A stretch of 62,000 nt of DNA, from contig NC_135566.1 of assembly GCF_964340395.1 (NCBI RefSeq), forward strand, positions 4,847,501-4,909,500. The letters run 5' to 3'. A model generated the notes under the pieces. The model saw nothing but the letters and a program-made list of their open reading frames with translations, was not told the DNA's origin and made no database searches. The stretch's first letter is position 1. Each line of letters starts with the position of its first letter. Shown here piece by piece: positions 36,897-42,900 of the stretch. This DNA comes from Glandiceps talaboti. Taxonomy: Eukaryota > Hemichordata > Enteropneusta > Spengelidae. The position numbers were made by a program, and so were the translations under genes.

Positions 36897-38698
36897 TGCC
36901 ATGCCAATAGTACTATTGAACCTCATCAGTTTAGTTGTGCTAAATATGGGAAAGTGTACAATCGTGTCAGATAAATAGTGAGGTAAATCTAGCACTGACA
37001 TAAGCATGTCATCTGTCATTAGCCCTGTCCCTCCTTGAATCAGTTTTAAATTCAATCAAAATTGGTTCTCCTGTCCCAACATGCAGTAAATCTGGTTTGA
37101 ACCAATTTAGTTGCATTAGTTTGAAACCATCTTAAGGGGAGTGGGTTTGAACTGATTCAAAATAAATTGGTTCAAAAATGACACAAGAGCAAGAGTGAAT
37201 CAAGGCAAATCCACTGCTCCATTTTCTCATAGGAGCAGAAACCAGTTTTGAACCGATTTAATTGAATTGATTCAGGTGGGGACACAGTTTATCATACAGT
37301 TGCCAAAATACTTGTAGGAAGAAATGATAAAAATAAAAGAGAACTATGGAAATGTTCTGCCAGTCATAACTGTGGTGCATCATTCTCCTCACGATTACTA
37401 TTGCAGTTTAACGTCAATGTCTACATTTTAAGAATTTCTTGAAATTGACAAATGATTTACTGCGGAATCATGTACATGTATAAATTTCCATAGCAAATAT
37501 GGGTACACTGTATATAACAGTGTAATACAATTTACTAAGGAGTGTGTCTTTTTGTTTGGTTTATTGTAATCTTTGACCTCTACCTCTATCAGCCCATATG
37601 CATGATATGGTTGCAAATCATAATAAGACATACAACTTCTAAATTCAGTTGTCAGGTCTCTGTAGTGATACTCCCACAACTCAAGTCTTTTATAACTATG
37701 TATTCACTTTCATTTCTATGACAAAAGAGTCAAAAGCATCAACATTTCCTAGGGGGGCAACTGTCATAATGGTGCCCAAACTGTTAACCTTGCTGTTCTT
37801 TGATCTAGTCCAAGTACGCAAACACCAGGTGACTGTGTTGTCCTTGAAAATGTACTTATCTTATGCAGTGGTCTCTCAAGATATAGTTGGTGACTAGCCC
37901 ACTAGTTTTAAAACCATAATTCATGTGTCTGTACGTTCTGATGGTAGAGGGGGTTCCCCTCAGTGAGACAGCATTTATTGCTATAGTCCCAATAATTTAT
38001 GAGACAACTGTGTATGTAAGAAGCAAATGACAGACAGACAGGGATTGAATTGAGGCCTTGGGACAACTGCTGTTGGCTACCACAACAAAAGCGATGTAAC
38101 CTTCAGTGGAATGATTTACAAAGGTTATAACGCACAGACAGTCAAAGTGGAATGGTTTGCAATCCACAGACATACACAGTATCTGGTCATTAACTAATCT
38201 AAATACATTACGTGAACTCAAAACTGTTTCTACATGCATACAGAAGGTCACACATATTTGCAAAATCATCGGCAAAACCAAAGAATACACCATCGGGTAG
38301 CATCATGACACCGTTGTCCTAAAAACACGCTTCCGTTTCCCCCCTTTTAATTTAACCATGGAGAACAAAGGTGGGAAGTAGTTATGACCATTCCATGGAT
38401 AGGTTGTCACCTAATTATGCATATTACGACGAGAACTTACAACCACGGTAAATTGTATACTAATAATTACCACACGTAAAACGTAAATGCTTTTATTAAA
38501 AATGGACAAACAGAGGAACTGCTCTACACTTACATGTTGTTATCTGTACACTGGTGGTGTTGTCACCAGCCCACACACAACGAGGGGGGATTACCGAAGA
38601 CTTGACTGCTACAAATAACACGGCCTTCTAAATGTACACAGAACGGAGAACGGTAGTACACTTCCTTTACAAACTTACCAGTCGTATTCGCCACTCAT
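461..38698 (-). CDS. SPPL3: SPPL3, signal peptide peptidase-like 3 (5' five coding exons; 3' part outside window)
   Basis: The encoded N-terminus starts [15 protein letters not shown] and continues with [16 protein letters not shown], then after a variable loop [19 protein letters not shown] and [16 protein letters not shown]. These blocks match, nearly residue for residue, the N-terminal transmembrane region of animal SPPL3, a Golgi GxGD intramembrane aspartyl protease that sheds type II membrane proteins such as glycosyltransferases. Exons are 38679-38698, 20627-20704, 3332-3468, 1703-1822 and 461-539 on the minus strand, 434 nt in all (residues 1-144 plus two bases). Phases join perfectly (2,2,1,1,2) at GT-AG sites. 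The start is supported by an in-frame TAG 18 nt upstream (38714-38716). The catalytic YD and GxGD segments and the PAL motif should lie to the left of base 1. The gene diverges from HNF1. Identity is very secure; catalytic competence cannot be judged here. Confidence 0.96.
540..1702 (-). other. SPPL3: SPPL3 intron 4
   Basis: The intron has 1163 bp. Positions about 700-890 hold a copy of a dispersed repeat also found at 46545-46720 (inverted) and 47195-47330. A short poly-G run lies near 1225. Nothing coding is visible. Confidence 0.85.
700..890 (+). repeat. Dispersed repeat family, copy 1
   Basis: The stretch from ATTTTGCGATTTTACAGCC to AGTCTTTAGTGAAATTTTCC recurs with clear similarity at 47195-47330 in the same orientation and at 46545-46720 in reverse complement. 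The copies keep the order CTCAAAGACTA, TTACTAATTACCAGACTGG, GTCACTACTTATTTTTGTT. This looks like an old non-autonomous transposon of unknown class. Confidence 0.65.
1703..1822 (-). CDS. SPPL3: SPPL3 coding exon 4
   Basis: The exon has 120 nt and encodes residues 79-119, with [19 protein letters not shown] followed by [18 protein letters not shown]. This is the second transmembrane segment and the highly conserved SPPL3 block around FLPIGAS. Acceptor GTTTCAACAG and donor CAG|GTAAGT. Confidence 0.96.
1823..3331 (-). other. SPPL3: SPPL3 intron 3
   Basis: The intron has 1509 bp. AT-rich sequence with no repeat or exon I can support. Confidence 0.8.
3332..3468 (-). CDS. SPPL3: SPPL3 coding exon 3 (hydrophilic loop)
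   Basis: The exon has 137 nt and encodes residues 33-79: [14 protein letters not shown], then a Glu/Lys-rich stretch, then a Thr/Ser-rich low-complexity run ending [10 protein letters not shown]. It links membrane segments 1 and 2. The opening RSLNM matches SPPL3, which continues in human with a Ser/Asn-rich variable loop; the body here is not conserved with it. In the known topology of the SPP family (N-terminus lumenal) this loop should face the cytosol. Acceptor TTCTTTATAG and donor GCA|GTAAGT flank it. Confidence 0.92.
3866..4096 (+). mobile_element. MITE with 17-bp terminal inverted repeats, copy 1
   Basis: The left end AATAAGGAACTTGCAA and the right end TTTGCAAGTTCCCTATT are inverted copies with one mismatch. 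The 231-bp interior recurs in reverse complement at about 22867-23114. It is a short non-autonomous DNA transposon. Superfamily is not assignable by eye. Confidence 0.75.
4343..4500. mobile_element. Foldback MITE, copy 1
   Basis: The ends TTATTCTCCAATATTTTTC and GGAAAAAAATATTGGGGAATAA are inverted repeats, and an inner pair TGTCACTAC / GTAGTGAC is inverted as well. The flanking 4160-4340 block plus this element is repeated in direct orientation at about 4850-5155. Confidence 0.7.
4711..4737 (+). repeat. Poly-C run (27 C)
   Basis: A homopolymer of 27 consecutive C bases. It lies between the two direct blocks above. Length may be imprecise in any assembly. Confidence 0.95.
4850..5175. repeat. 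Direct duplicate of the 4160-4500 block
   Basis: Order and wording of short blocks match 4160-4500: ATATACCCTGGTCATTCT, then TCACTAGTTCTG, then CCCCAATATTTGTCTTCATT, then CTAAGGGTTTG, then GGCCAGTATTTGCCTTGACTG. The spacing of the two blocks is about 690 bp. Divergence is substantial, so the duplication is old. Confidence 0.65.
5311..5715 (-). mobile_element. Retroelement-like fragment with internal duplication
   Basis: The left end is a run of TTTA units, as expected for a retroelement 3' tail on the minus strand. A block TTTGGAGCTGATCTCATGGA through TTCCATAGAACAACACCACT occurs twice, at about 5528-5605 and 5627-5710. I cannot assign the family and see no reverse-transcriptase motif. Confidence 0.45.
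5990..6250. mobile_element. MITE with AATAAGCCTTTCCA-type ends, decayed copy
   Basis: About 260 bp closely matching 30628-30900: GCGCTCTACTTCCTGTCTG, TGTACCTTGGGGG, ACACTTCTACAGAATACCAA and a final GGGAATGG. The ends are more decayed here than in the other copy. Confidence 0.7.
7265..7745 (+). repeat. Dispersed repeat, copy 1 (partner at 49325-49720)
   Basis: Shares with the HNF1 intron 2 sequence the blocks CTTTTTGTAGCTGTATACAT, GATAAATCAAATCAAA, ACAGTTTTAACATGGTGACA and CCTACAGATAATATCGACCG. This copy has an extra piece near 7425-7510 that is absent from the other. Class unknown. Confidence 0.7.
9276..9323 (+). repeat. 24-bp perfect tandem duplication
   Basis: AATTCATGGAGCTATCATAG followed by TTGC occurs twice back to back. 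Confidence 0.9.
9357..9812 (+). repeat. Large direct duplication, copy A
   Basis: 456 bp repeated almost identically at 9919-10358 (offset 562). The match runs from TTTGAATACATGAAAACTAC to CATGACGGAAGTTA. Copy A retains 15 bp near 9725-9740 that copy B lacks. Confidence 0.92.
9809..9912 (+). repeat. Repeat X, copy 1 (between duplication copies)
   Basis: About 104 bp from GTTAGCTCTGTGTATATG to GCTATGAATT recur at 11122-11223. This copy sits at the join of duplication copies A and B. Confidence 0.9.
9919..10358 (+). repeat. Large direct duplication, copy B
   Basis: Near-identical to 9357-9812, with a 15-bp deletion between short TGTC repeats (AAGTGTCATCTAC instead of the longer form). The near identity shows a recent event. 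Confidence 0.92.
10430..10940 (+). repeat. Diverged tandem repeat, about 120-155-bp period
   Basis: Four degenerate units share GCAAACAAATACGTACAAAT or variants, followed by TGTGG and then a GCAGGTCTG or GTAGGTCTG tract. Units start near 10474, 10630, 10760 and 10880. Confidence 0.6.
11122..11223 (+). repeat. Repeat X, copy 2
   Basis: Second copy of the 9809-9912 segment with only a few differences. Confidence 0.9.
11455..11730 (+). mobile_element. tRNA-derived SINE
   Basis: A tRNA-like head has an A-box-like TGGCTGAGTGGTTA (11465-11478) and a B-box-like TGTTCGAACTC (11509-11519). A central region follows with CCCAGGTACTCCGGTTTCC, and the 3' end is a TTA trinucleotide run (11718-11730). This is the standard build of a Pol III SINE. 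It is not a functional tRNA gene, as no second acceptor-stem half or T-loop closure follows. Confidence 0.8.
11770..12850 (+). repeat. Diverged tandem repeat region
   Basis: The phrase GGGCATAATCACC(C/T)CAAG with following GCA(C/T)TT..GAAAT and GTCCTGTTCACC recurs with variation near 11780, 11996, 12219, 12540 and 12680. The period is uneven, about 150-300 bp. It looks like an old, decayed satellite-type array. Confidence 0.5.
12850..13280. mobile_element. Foldback element with long inverted arms, copy 1
   Basis: The left arm around TTTCATAAACTTTGGGCTTA is inverted at the right as CAGAACCCAAAGTTCATGAA. The centre has the palindrome ATGAATATTCAT. Related copies lie at 53520-53780 and 57955-58165. 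Confidence 0.65.
13930..13981 (+). repeat. ACAT/ATAC microsatellite
   Basis: Interrupted runs of CATA tetranucleotides. Confidence 0.9.
14515..14614 (+). repeat. TCATCG/CGT/CAT compound microsatellite
   Basis: Trinucleotide run moving from ATC/CAT units to GTC/GCC units and back. It is unusually CpG-rich for this window. Confidence 0.9.
14701..15061 (+). mobile_element. tRNA-derived SINE with GCGCTATATAAG tail
   Basis: The head has GAATGGTTAGCGTGACTGG and a perfect B box GGTTCGAGCCC (14749-14759). The body is about 250 bp. The tail has AAAGCGCTTTGAGCACGG, AAAGCGCTATATAAG and then an ATT run. Such tails are shared with LINE 3' ends in many aquatic animals. The copy looks nearly full length and is distinct from the SINE at 11455. 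Confidence 0.85.
16331..16351. repeat. Perfect 10-bp stem palindrome
   Basis: CTTGGAGGGG, one T, then CCCCTCCAAG. It forms a tight GC-rich hairpin in an AT-rich intron. No following T-run on either strand and no transcription unit to attach it to. Confidence 0.85.
17255..17420. mobile_element. Foldback MITE
   Basis: Arms of roughly 58 bp: GCTACTACACTATTTCAGC on the left and CTGAAATAGTTTAGTAGC on the right. Both enclose GCCATTTTG / CAAAATGGC and GAATTTTC / GAAAATTC. Classic small palindromic DNA element. Confidence 0.8.
18550..18945. mobile_element. Large foldback element with about 135-bp arms
   Basis: Left arm 18550-18686 and right arm 18811-18944 are inverted copies. Shared words include AATTCTCGCTA.CTGCAATAC, GAGTCAAATGGAACG and ACACTTCCGGTC on the left with their complements on the right. 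The arms are CpG-rich (CGCGCGAC, TCGCGACC), unlike the flanks. No transposase is present. Confidence 0.85.
19320..19960 (+). repeat. Diverged direct repeat, about 430-bp spacing
   Basis: GGTAATTAG, ATATGAT, CAATTCTTAA(T/C)CTAATGAGGTTGCAT and CATAA(A)GTGTGAATCAT occur in the same order at 19385-19540 and 19795-19940. Confidence 0.65.
20627..20704 (-). CDS. SPPL3: SPPL3 coding exon 2
   Basis: The exon has 78 nt and encodes residues 7-33, including [19 protein letters not shown]. It contains the first transmembrane segment (about residues 17-30) and ends in SF plus two bases of Arg33. Acceptor TTGTTGTGCAG and donor CAG|GTAAGT are strong. The sequence is almost identical to vertebrate SPPL3 here. 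Confidence 0.96.
21832..21843 (+). repeat. Poly-C run (12 C)
   Basis: Homopolymer run followed by ACCCGATG. Confidence 0.95.
22345..22400 (+). mobile_element. Half of a small palindromic MITE
   Basis: TAGTCTAGTTCCTGGCGACC followed by GTATTCCGATTTTACAC matches one arm of the complete element at 57130-57234. The opposite arm is missing. Confidence 0.6.
22867..23114 (-). mobile_element. MITE with 17-bp terminal inverted repeats, copy 2
   Basis: Reverse-complement copy of the 3866-4096 element. It shares CATGTTGAATGTTGCATCAT, the Gly/His-like palindrome GAGCATGCTC and the end AGTTCCCTATT. One terminus is decayed. Confidence 0.7.
23182..24340 (+). repeat. Tandem array of 160-bp units (about 7 copies)
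   Basis: Units starting GTAGACTGTCATGCTTATGC begin at 23182, 23342, 23502, 23663, 23823 and 23984, a period of 160-161 bp. Two degenerate units follow near 24140 and 24308. The first six are nearly identical. The unit is AT-rich and non-coding, with length close to one nucleosome repeat. It is a satellite-like minisatellite inside SPPL3 intron 1. Confidence 0.95.
24908..24941. repeat. Perfect 14-bp stem inverted repeat
   Basis: ATTTACATAACAAA, a 5-nt loop, then TTTGTTATGTAAAT. Confidence 0.85.
25383..25416. repeat. GC-rich hairpin
   Basis: ATAGACCCCCCACCCA and GTGGGTGGCGGGTCTAT are inverted copies with one mismatch or bulge and a very small loop. Confidence 0.8.
26740..28720 (+). repeat. 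Diverged tandem repeat region
   Basis: Variants of ACCCTACAAGCA..GTTCTCAACTTAC and TCAGGTTTCCAG(T/G)(G/A)TA recur about every 120-200 bp (for example 26822, 26983, 27193, 27630, 28525). I read this as an old decayed array interrupted by the MITE at 27271-27629. Confidence 0.45.
27271..27629 (+). mobile_element. AGCCCTGTCCCC-type MITE, copy 1
   Basis: The ends ACCCTGTCCCCA and AGGTCAGGACAAGGCT are decayed inverted repeats. The interior shows many short AATC(G/A)GTTTTGAACC-like palindromic words shared with copies at 30321, 31179 and 37021. Confidence 0.65.
29253..29289 (+). repeat. AAAT microsatellite
   Basis: Run of AATA/AAAT tetranucleotides. Confidence 0.9.
30017..30125. mobile_element. 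Small foldback MITE
   Basis: AGATAGCCAACTCGTTCGG at the left and CCCGAACTCGTTGACTATCT at the right are inverted arms of about 27 bp. The loop contains the inner hairpin GGGGATACGTCCCC. Confidence 0.75.
30321..30490 (-). mobile_element. AGCCCTGTCCCC-type MITE, copy 2 (truncated)
   Basis: The left end AAGCCTGTCCCCAGCTGAAT and the interior ATTGGTTTCTGTCC match the reverse complement of the 37021-37289 copy. The other end cannot be found. Confidence 0.6.
30628..30900. mobile_element. MITE with 14-bp terminal inverted repeats
   Basis: The ends AATAAGCCTTTCCA and TGGAATGGCCTATT are inverted with two mismatches. The 273-bp body matches 5990-6250 along its whole length. Confidence 0.78.
31179..31358 (+). 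mobile_element. AGCCCTGTCCCC-type MITE, copy 3 (5' truncated)
   Basis: Ends in TGTGGGGACAGGGCT, an intact terminal repeat. The interior words CAGTTTTGAACCAATTTAG match the other copies. Confidence 0.65.
33181..33503. mobile_element. Foldback element with about 70-bp arms
   Basis: The left arm ATGATTACTACGATCATCTC continues through ATAGGGAAAG to AGCACAAAAATCTGTGCTAC. The right arm is its complement, from GTAGCACAGATTTTTGTGCT to GATCGTAGTAATCGTAG. The inner 20-bp word is a perfect inverted pair. The interior of about 180 bp is unique. Confidence 0.85.
33590..33780. repeat. Inverted-repeat block, family shared with 34745-34950
   Basis: ATCTGATTAATCTGGTGTAAG near 33597 and AGCCATTTTCCTACATCAAA near 33757 are inverted. 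The same palindromic words surround ATCTGATTAAACTCTGATGC and CATATTCCTATGTCAGA near 34755 and 34926. Confidence 0.55.
33834..33847 (+). repeat. Poly-C run (14 C)
   Basis: Homopolymer run. Confidence 0.95.
36021..36632 (+). repeat. Tandem array of 61-bp units (10 copies)
   Basis: The word GATGAATTTGGAAGGACTGT recurs at 36056, 36114, 36177, 36238, 36299, 36360, 36421, 36482, 36543 and 36604; the last seven intervals are exactly 61 bp. Each unit also has TGATCACAGTAACTCTACC and GATAGAGGAACTGTG. 61 is not a multiple of three and stops occur, so it is not coding. Adjacent units are nearly identical, hence recent amplification or homogenisation. Confidence 0.95.
36847..36895 (+). repeat. CA microsatellite, about 24 units
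   Basis: Uninterrupted AC dinucleotide run. Confidence 0.97.
37021..37289 (+). mobile_element. AGCCCTGTCCCC-type MITE, copy 4 (most complete)
   Basis: The left end AGCCCTGTCCCTCCTTGAAT and the right end TTCAGGTGGGGACACAGTT are inverted repeats of about 20 bp with few mismatches. The 269-bp interior carries repeated words of the kind GGTTTGAACCAATTTAG, so it folds on itself. No coding sequence. Confidence 0.75.
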
Positions 38699-39633
38699 TT
38701 TTCCGTGTCGTCTCTAAAAATATTTCTTGAAAACTTCACCTCGCACAACGGAGTATGTTCCTTGTTATCAATGTTCCACCGTACTCACTATTTTGTCGAG
38801 TAGAATTCCAAATCGCCAATAGATTGAACATGAGGGTCAAATGAATGTGTATGTCCGTTCACTAGCTCTGCAAAGCCACTGTCGTCTGAAAAAAAGTTGC
38901 AACAAAAGCAACCCTTTTAGCATCGCCCTTATCCACAATCCTGTCCTTTGTCTGGTCAAATCGTCTTTCGTAGCATCTTGGGCACACTATTTGATCTTTC
39001 TTGAAATAATAATATACCAAAACAATCCCCTTTGGGTCGAATTTCTACGGCAAATGGGCGAAGTACCTCGCGAAGGTGATTTTTGTTGCTAATAATAGAT
39101 CGGCCTTTGCTGTTCGCTAGTTTGTTGTGATTGTTATGCACATGCGCACTAGGACGACTTCGGTTAAATGGATCCGAGGGAGACATGGGAGAAGAATTAT
39201 TATATTGAATTAGTGTTTTTAATCAATACCACGTCGTTTCCTGATTTCTCTACTACAGTCACTTTCGAAAAGGAAGAAATAGAATTTTAGGAATTGGAGA
39301 ATCATATACGAACTAATGGATCATTCACATTTATTTTGAGTCGAGGAGGCCGAAGGCCCTTATGTATGTTATATCCGGGCCTCAGTGTGCTTCTCGAATT
39401 CTCTGCTGTGCCTTGTTGCAATGTTCAACAACAGGGGGCGCTCGTCAGTGGGTCAAAGGTATGCTGCGATATCTCGTCTGGCGCTGTAATAGCTCTGTAA
39501 ACAAACACATGCTTGCCACAATTTTGTTTGAACAAGACAACTGAAAATGGTTTGATCGCGCCCTGCATAAGACGTGAAATCCATTTCAACAAGAGCATTG
39601 TGTGAACGTGTCTAAGAGCTGATCGCATGCATT
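38550..39633. promoter_or_regulatory. Candidate divergent promoter region between SPPL3 and HNF1
   Basis: Only 935 bp separate the two start codons (38698 minus, 39634 plus). CpG dinucleotides are much denser here than in the introns, with two to four per 60 bases on many lines from 38580 to 39620. No convincing TATA box was found at a usable position. The transcription starts are unknown, so this may be one bidirectional promoter or two adjacent ones. In-frame stops lie just upstream of both start codons. Confidence 0.6.
38679..38698 (-). CDS. SPPL3: SPPL3 coding exon 1 (20 nt)
   Basis: This exon holds only 20 coding bases, giving MSGEYD plus two bases of Trp7. The donor on the minus strand reads TG|GTAAGT. 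An in-frame TAG lies 18 nt upstream of the ATG, which fixes the start. Human SPPL3 begins, from memory, with MAEQTYSWAYS, so the exon breaks at the corresponding Trp. It is far too short for an ORF search and is recognised only by its fit to exon 2. Confidence 0.9.
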
Positions 39634-39959
39634 ATGTGTGAACCGGGCACACTTACACCGCTACAGCGGGAGTTGATTGCCTCTCTGCTCAACTCAGGTA
39701 TCAACAAAGATATTCTAATCAATGAAATCCAGTGTTATTCATACCACGAAAACTCATATGATGAGGAAATCGGCAAAGTCGGAGACCAGCCAAACATTAG
39801 TCCGATTTCAGATACTATGGAAGACGACGAACACATAGAATGTGAAGAAAGTCCGTCAATTACAAGTTTGCAAAACGCAGAAAGTAGAGTTTCCGAAAGT
39901 CTAGATAGCAGCGGGGAAAGTAGCTGCGAGGGACTGAGCCTCAAAGACCAACTCTTACG
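39634..39959 (+). CDS. HNF1: HNF1 exon 1 (dimerisation domain and acidic linker)
   Basis: 326 coding nt, residues 1-108 plus two bases of Arg109. The dimerisation domain [20 protein letters not shown] is clear. Residues 60-104 are acidic and Ser-rich, ending LSLKDQLLR. The start ATG follows an in-frame TAA at 39613-39615, so no upstream extension is possible in this exon. Donor CG|GTAAGA. Confidence 0.95.
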
Positions 39960-42900
39960 GTAAGACACAGTTGTTTTCTAACGTCTTTTATTACTTCTAC
40001 GACCCGTGACCCCTGGTTACTCATTAGCCCTTTATTTCCTTTAATAAGTCATCGCCAAAATTTCATGTACTATTAACTTAATCTAGTAGAAGTGTAGAGT
40101 TTGTCTTGAAGAGTTGACTTTTCGGAAAACTTTCTCAAACTAGATCAGAGAACGGGGTACATTTCCTGATGAAAAACAGTTAAAAACAACATGGCGCACG
40201 TAACACCTGTCTTCGCGAGGCATGGAGCGACACCATGGGTGGTAAAATTAGCTCAACGCTCAAATTAAAGGTGTGAATATGGACTGTAAAACAAGCGACA
40301 ACTACTTGCGTATAGTTTAGTACTTGCAGCGGATGTCTGTTGCATACAAAAGTAGATGTTCATTTGTTTGCGCGTTAACATCGGCCCTTTGTTGAACAAA
40401 AAGTATCAATTTTCATTGATTTTCCACTTTGTTTAAATGTACACAAAATAATTACTCCGTTCAAGTATCGTTTATTTGCGCGTTTTCATTTGTGTGCAGC
40501 GTGTAATTGACTCGTTAGTCGCTGACAGGTTGTCAAACTTTTCTTCTTTCCGTTATAGTCCTAAGTAAGTACGCTGTCCTCGGGTGCGGTTTTTTTTTGG
40601 TAATTTTTCCGCGCCAGGTACGGGTTAGCGCAGCTGCACAACAGCAGAGATGAGCAAATAGATAACAGCGAACTACATAATTGGGTTTCCATGCACTTGT
40701 GGCGAAAACAGGATGGTACTTTTGGCTGGTGCTTCCTTTTGTCTCACATCCACACGTCTTCTCGGCGTCTCCGAGACGTTTCTGAGAACGTCTGAGAAAT
40801 TGTTGTAAATTAATTGAATGAAATAAATAATCAACCCCAGAAAGAATAAGCATAGCTAATATGTAATCATGATTTAGTGGGCTCTCGGTAGATTATTCCT
40901 TACAGTGTACATAATTACTTACTAAACATTGTCAAAATTTCACAAATCATTGGGTCAAATTTCAACCATATCTATATCTTGAAAATCAACTCATAAGTTA
41001 ATATACAGCAAATACTGTTATAAACAAATATCTTGCCGGGAAAATTGAAAAGAAAAATGAACAAAAAATGTGCATGCAGTGAACTTTGGACATATGTTTT
41101 GAAGCCATGTCCTCCAAACAAACCATAGACCCTACATGAAACCAAACAAGCTGATCAAGATCAGATAACTTGTTTTTCATCAGAACTGCAGTAAGATGGC
41201 TTACACATTTGTATTTTTTCTTGTTACTAAAAATGGAAAATGGTGCAAAATTAGGAACATGACAGCAAATTCCACCATTTTGAGTTGTTGCAAATGCATC
41301 AGATAAGTAAAACATTACTCAAATAATAGAAATTTCAAAAGTTCAACTTGAATAGCATTTTTCTTTGATCGAATATTTAATAGAAAGTATTTGTTATTCT
41401 TTGTGAAACTATGGATGACAAACGAAAGCATTTTGTATTTATTCTCATAAATCTAGCTGTCCATTTGTATGGAAAAACAGACTGCTTGAAATTGTGCACA
41501 GAAAACAAAATTTGTAAAAATTGACAAAAAGACAGGTTCATTAAAAAATTGTTGACAACATACACCGAAGTAGTACAGACTTTTATTCCCATATCTCTGC
41601 AAACAAAGAACAAAGTAACATTCTGTCTATGGCTGTACAGAATCTGAATTTAGAAGTGGACCCGGACACAGTAATGTTGTGAAAGAAAAAGAGAAGTCTT
41701 GTATGTTTTAGAAGTACAGGGCAAAGGTTAAAGTTCACGGGTCTACCAAGTTTAATGAGTAATCAAATATGAAAGTATTTTGAAACTGTTACAAATTCTG
41801 GATAGGTTGAAGACAGAGTGACAGAAAAGTGACAGAGTAGGTCAACATCTCAGCAGAGACATTGAGTGATTTTAAACCCCAGTGTTTTCTTTGTTATTCC
41901 ATCCTAAATCATTAATTTCACAAGTGATTTTTCATAACATCAGAAACACTTCAGGTGACAACCTGTTGCCTAGCAAAGTTGATACATTATATTGAAATTG
42001 TAATCCGAAATAACAAAAGTCGCATGGTCAACATGGTTTCATTACTCAAACTCATTATGAAATGTTGACCTGCGTACTTGCACCTTACAAATTTGCTTTC
42101 CTCAGCCTTGACATGATGGCAAATATCACATACAATAGACCAGTGAAAGATACAACCAACTTTCCCTCCTTGGTTATCAATCTTCATTTTACTTTTCGCA
42201 TTTTTGAAATTCTCTCTCAAAATTTTGTAATGTCTATAATAATTAGACCTAACTCTTTCTGTTTGCTCCAAAATTGAGTGAAAAACATCTAAAAATTAAC
42301 AAAACGTGAAAATTTATGCTTATTTTTATGGCGGGAAACCGTTGTTGTTTCCAATTAAAAAGATGCACTTTATCAAGTTGAGAATAGAATGTAGACAGGA
42401 TAGAGGTTCAGCCTAGTGATGATGGAACTTTGTAGATAGCATTGGCTACTCGTGACACACAGGGCATCCTGGGTGAGATGAATACAGTAGAATTAATCAA
42501 GGAGTGAGACAGGTGACTGGTACAGGGTGGGATACAACCAGTTATTATCATTATAAATTACTACAGGGCAATCACTGGGTGTAGGCCGAGTGATTCATCT
42601 TCATACTGTATTTAGTAGTTGTGACATCAACATATTTACAAATGTTATTCTGGTTGCAGCGTATCCATATGTACACTGGATATAAGGTCAAGAATAATAT
42701 TTGCAAAAAAAAAATGTTTGCCCCAAAAATATCAAATTCTATATTTCTGTTATTTTATGAACAAACTGAATACTGAGAAAATATGTGTAAGGTGAAAAAT
42801 CATGAAAGTAACAAAAAATAAAGAAGTGTTTTTGATGAAAGTTGCTACAGATTGTATCACTTGGCTTCTATCGTCATCAAAATTGAATTCCATTTTTCGA

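Larger units (their letters stand above)
20705..38678 (-). other. SPPL3: SPPL3 intron 1 (18.0 kb)
   Basis: The longest intron here, separating a 20-nt coding exon from exon 2. It holds two tandem arrays, several MITE families, poly-C and CA runs (listed separately) and long AT-rich stretches without recognisable content. No exon-like frame was supported. Confidence 0.88.

Noticed and set aside
36828-37055. Minus-strand frame with a Cys-Val run
   Set aside because: The run is only the translated CA microsatellite.
40533-40853. 106-codon minus-strand frame in the CpG-rich part of HNF1 intron 1
   Set aside because: Composition is irregular with no motif. CpG-richness lengthens random frames.
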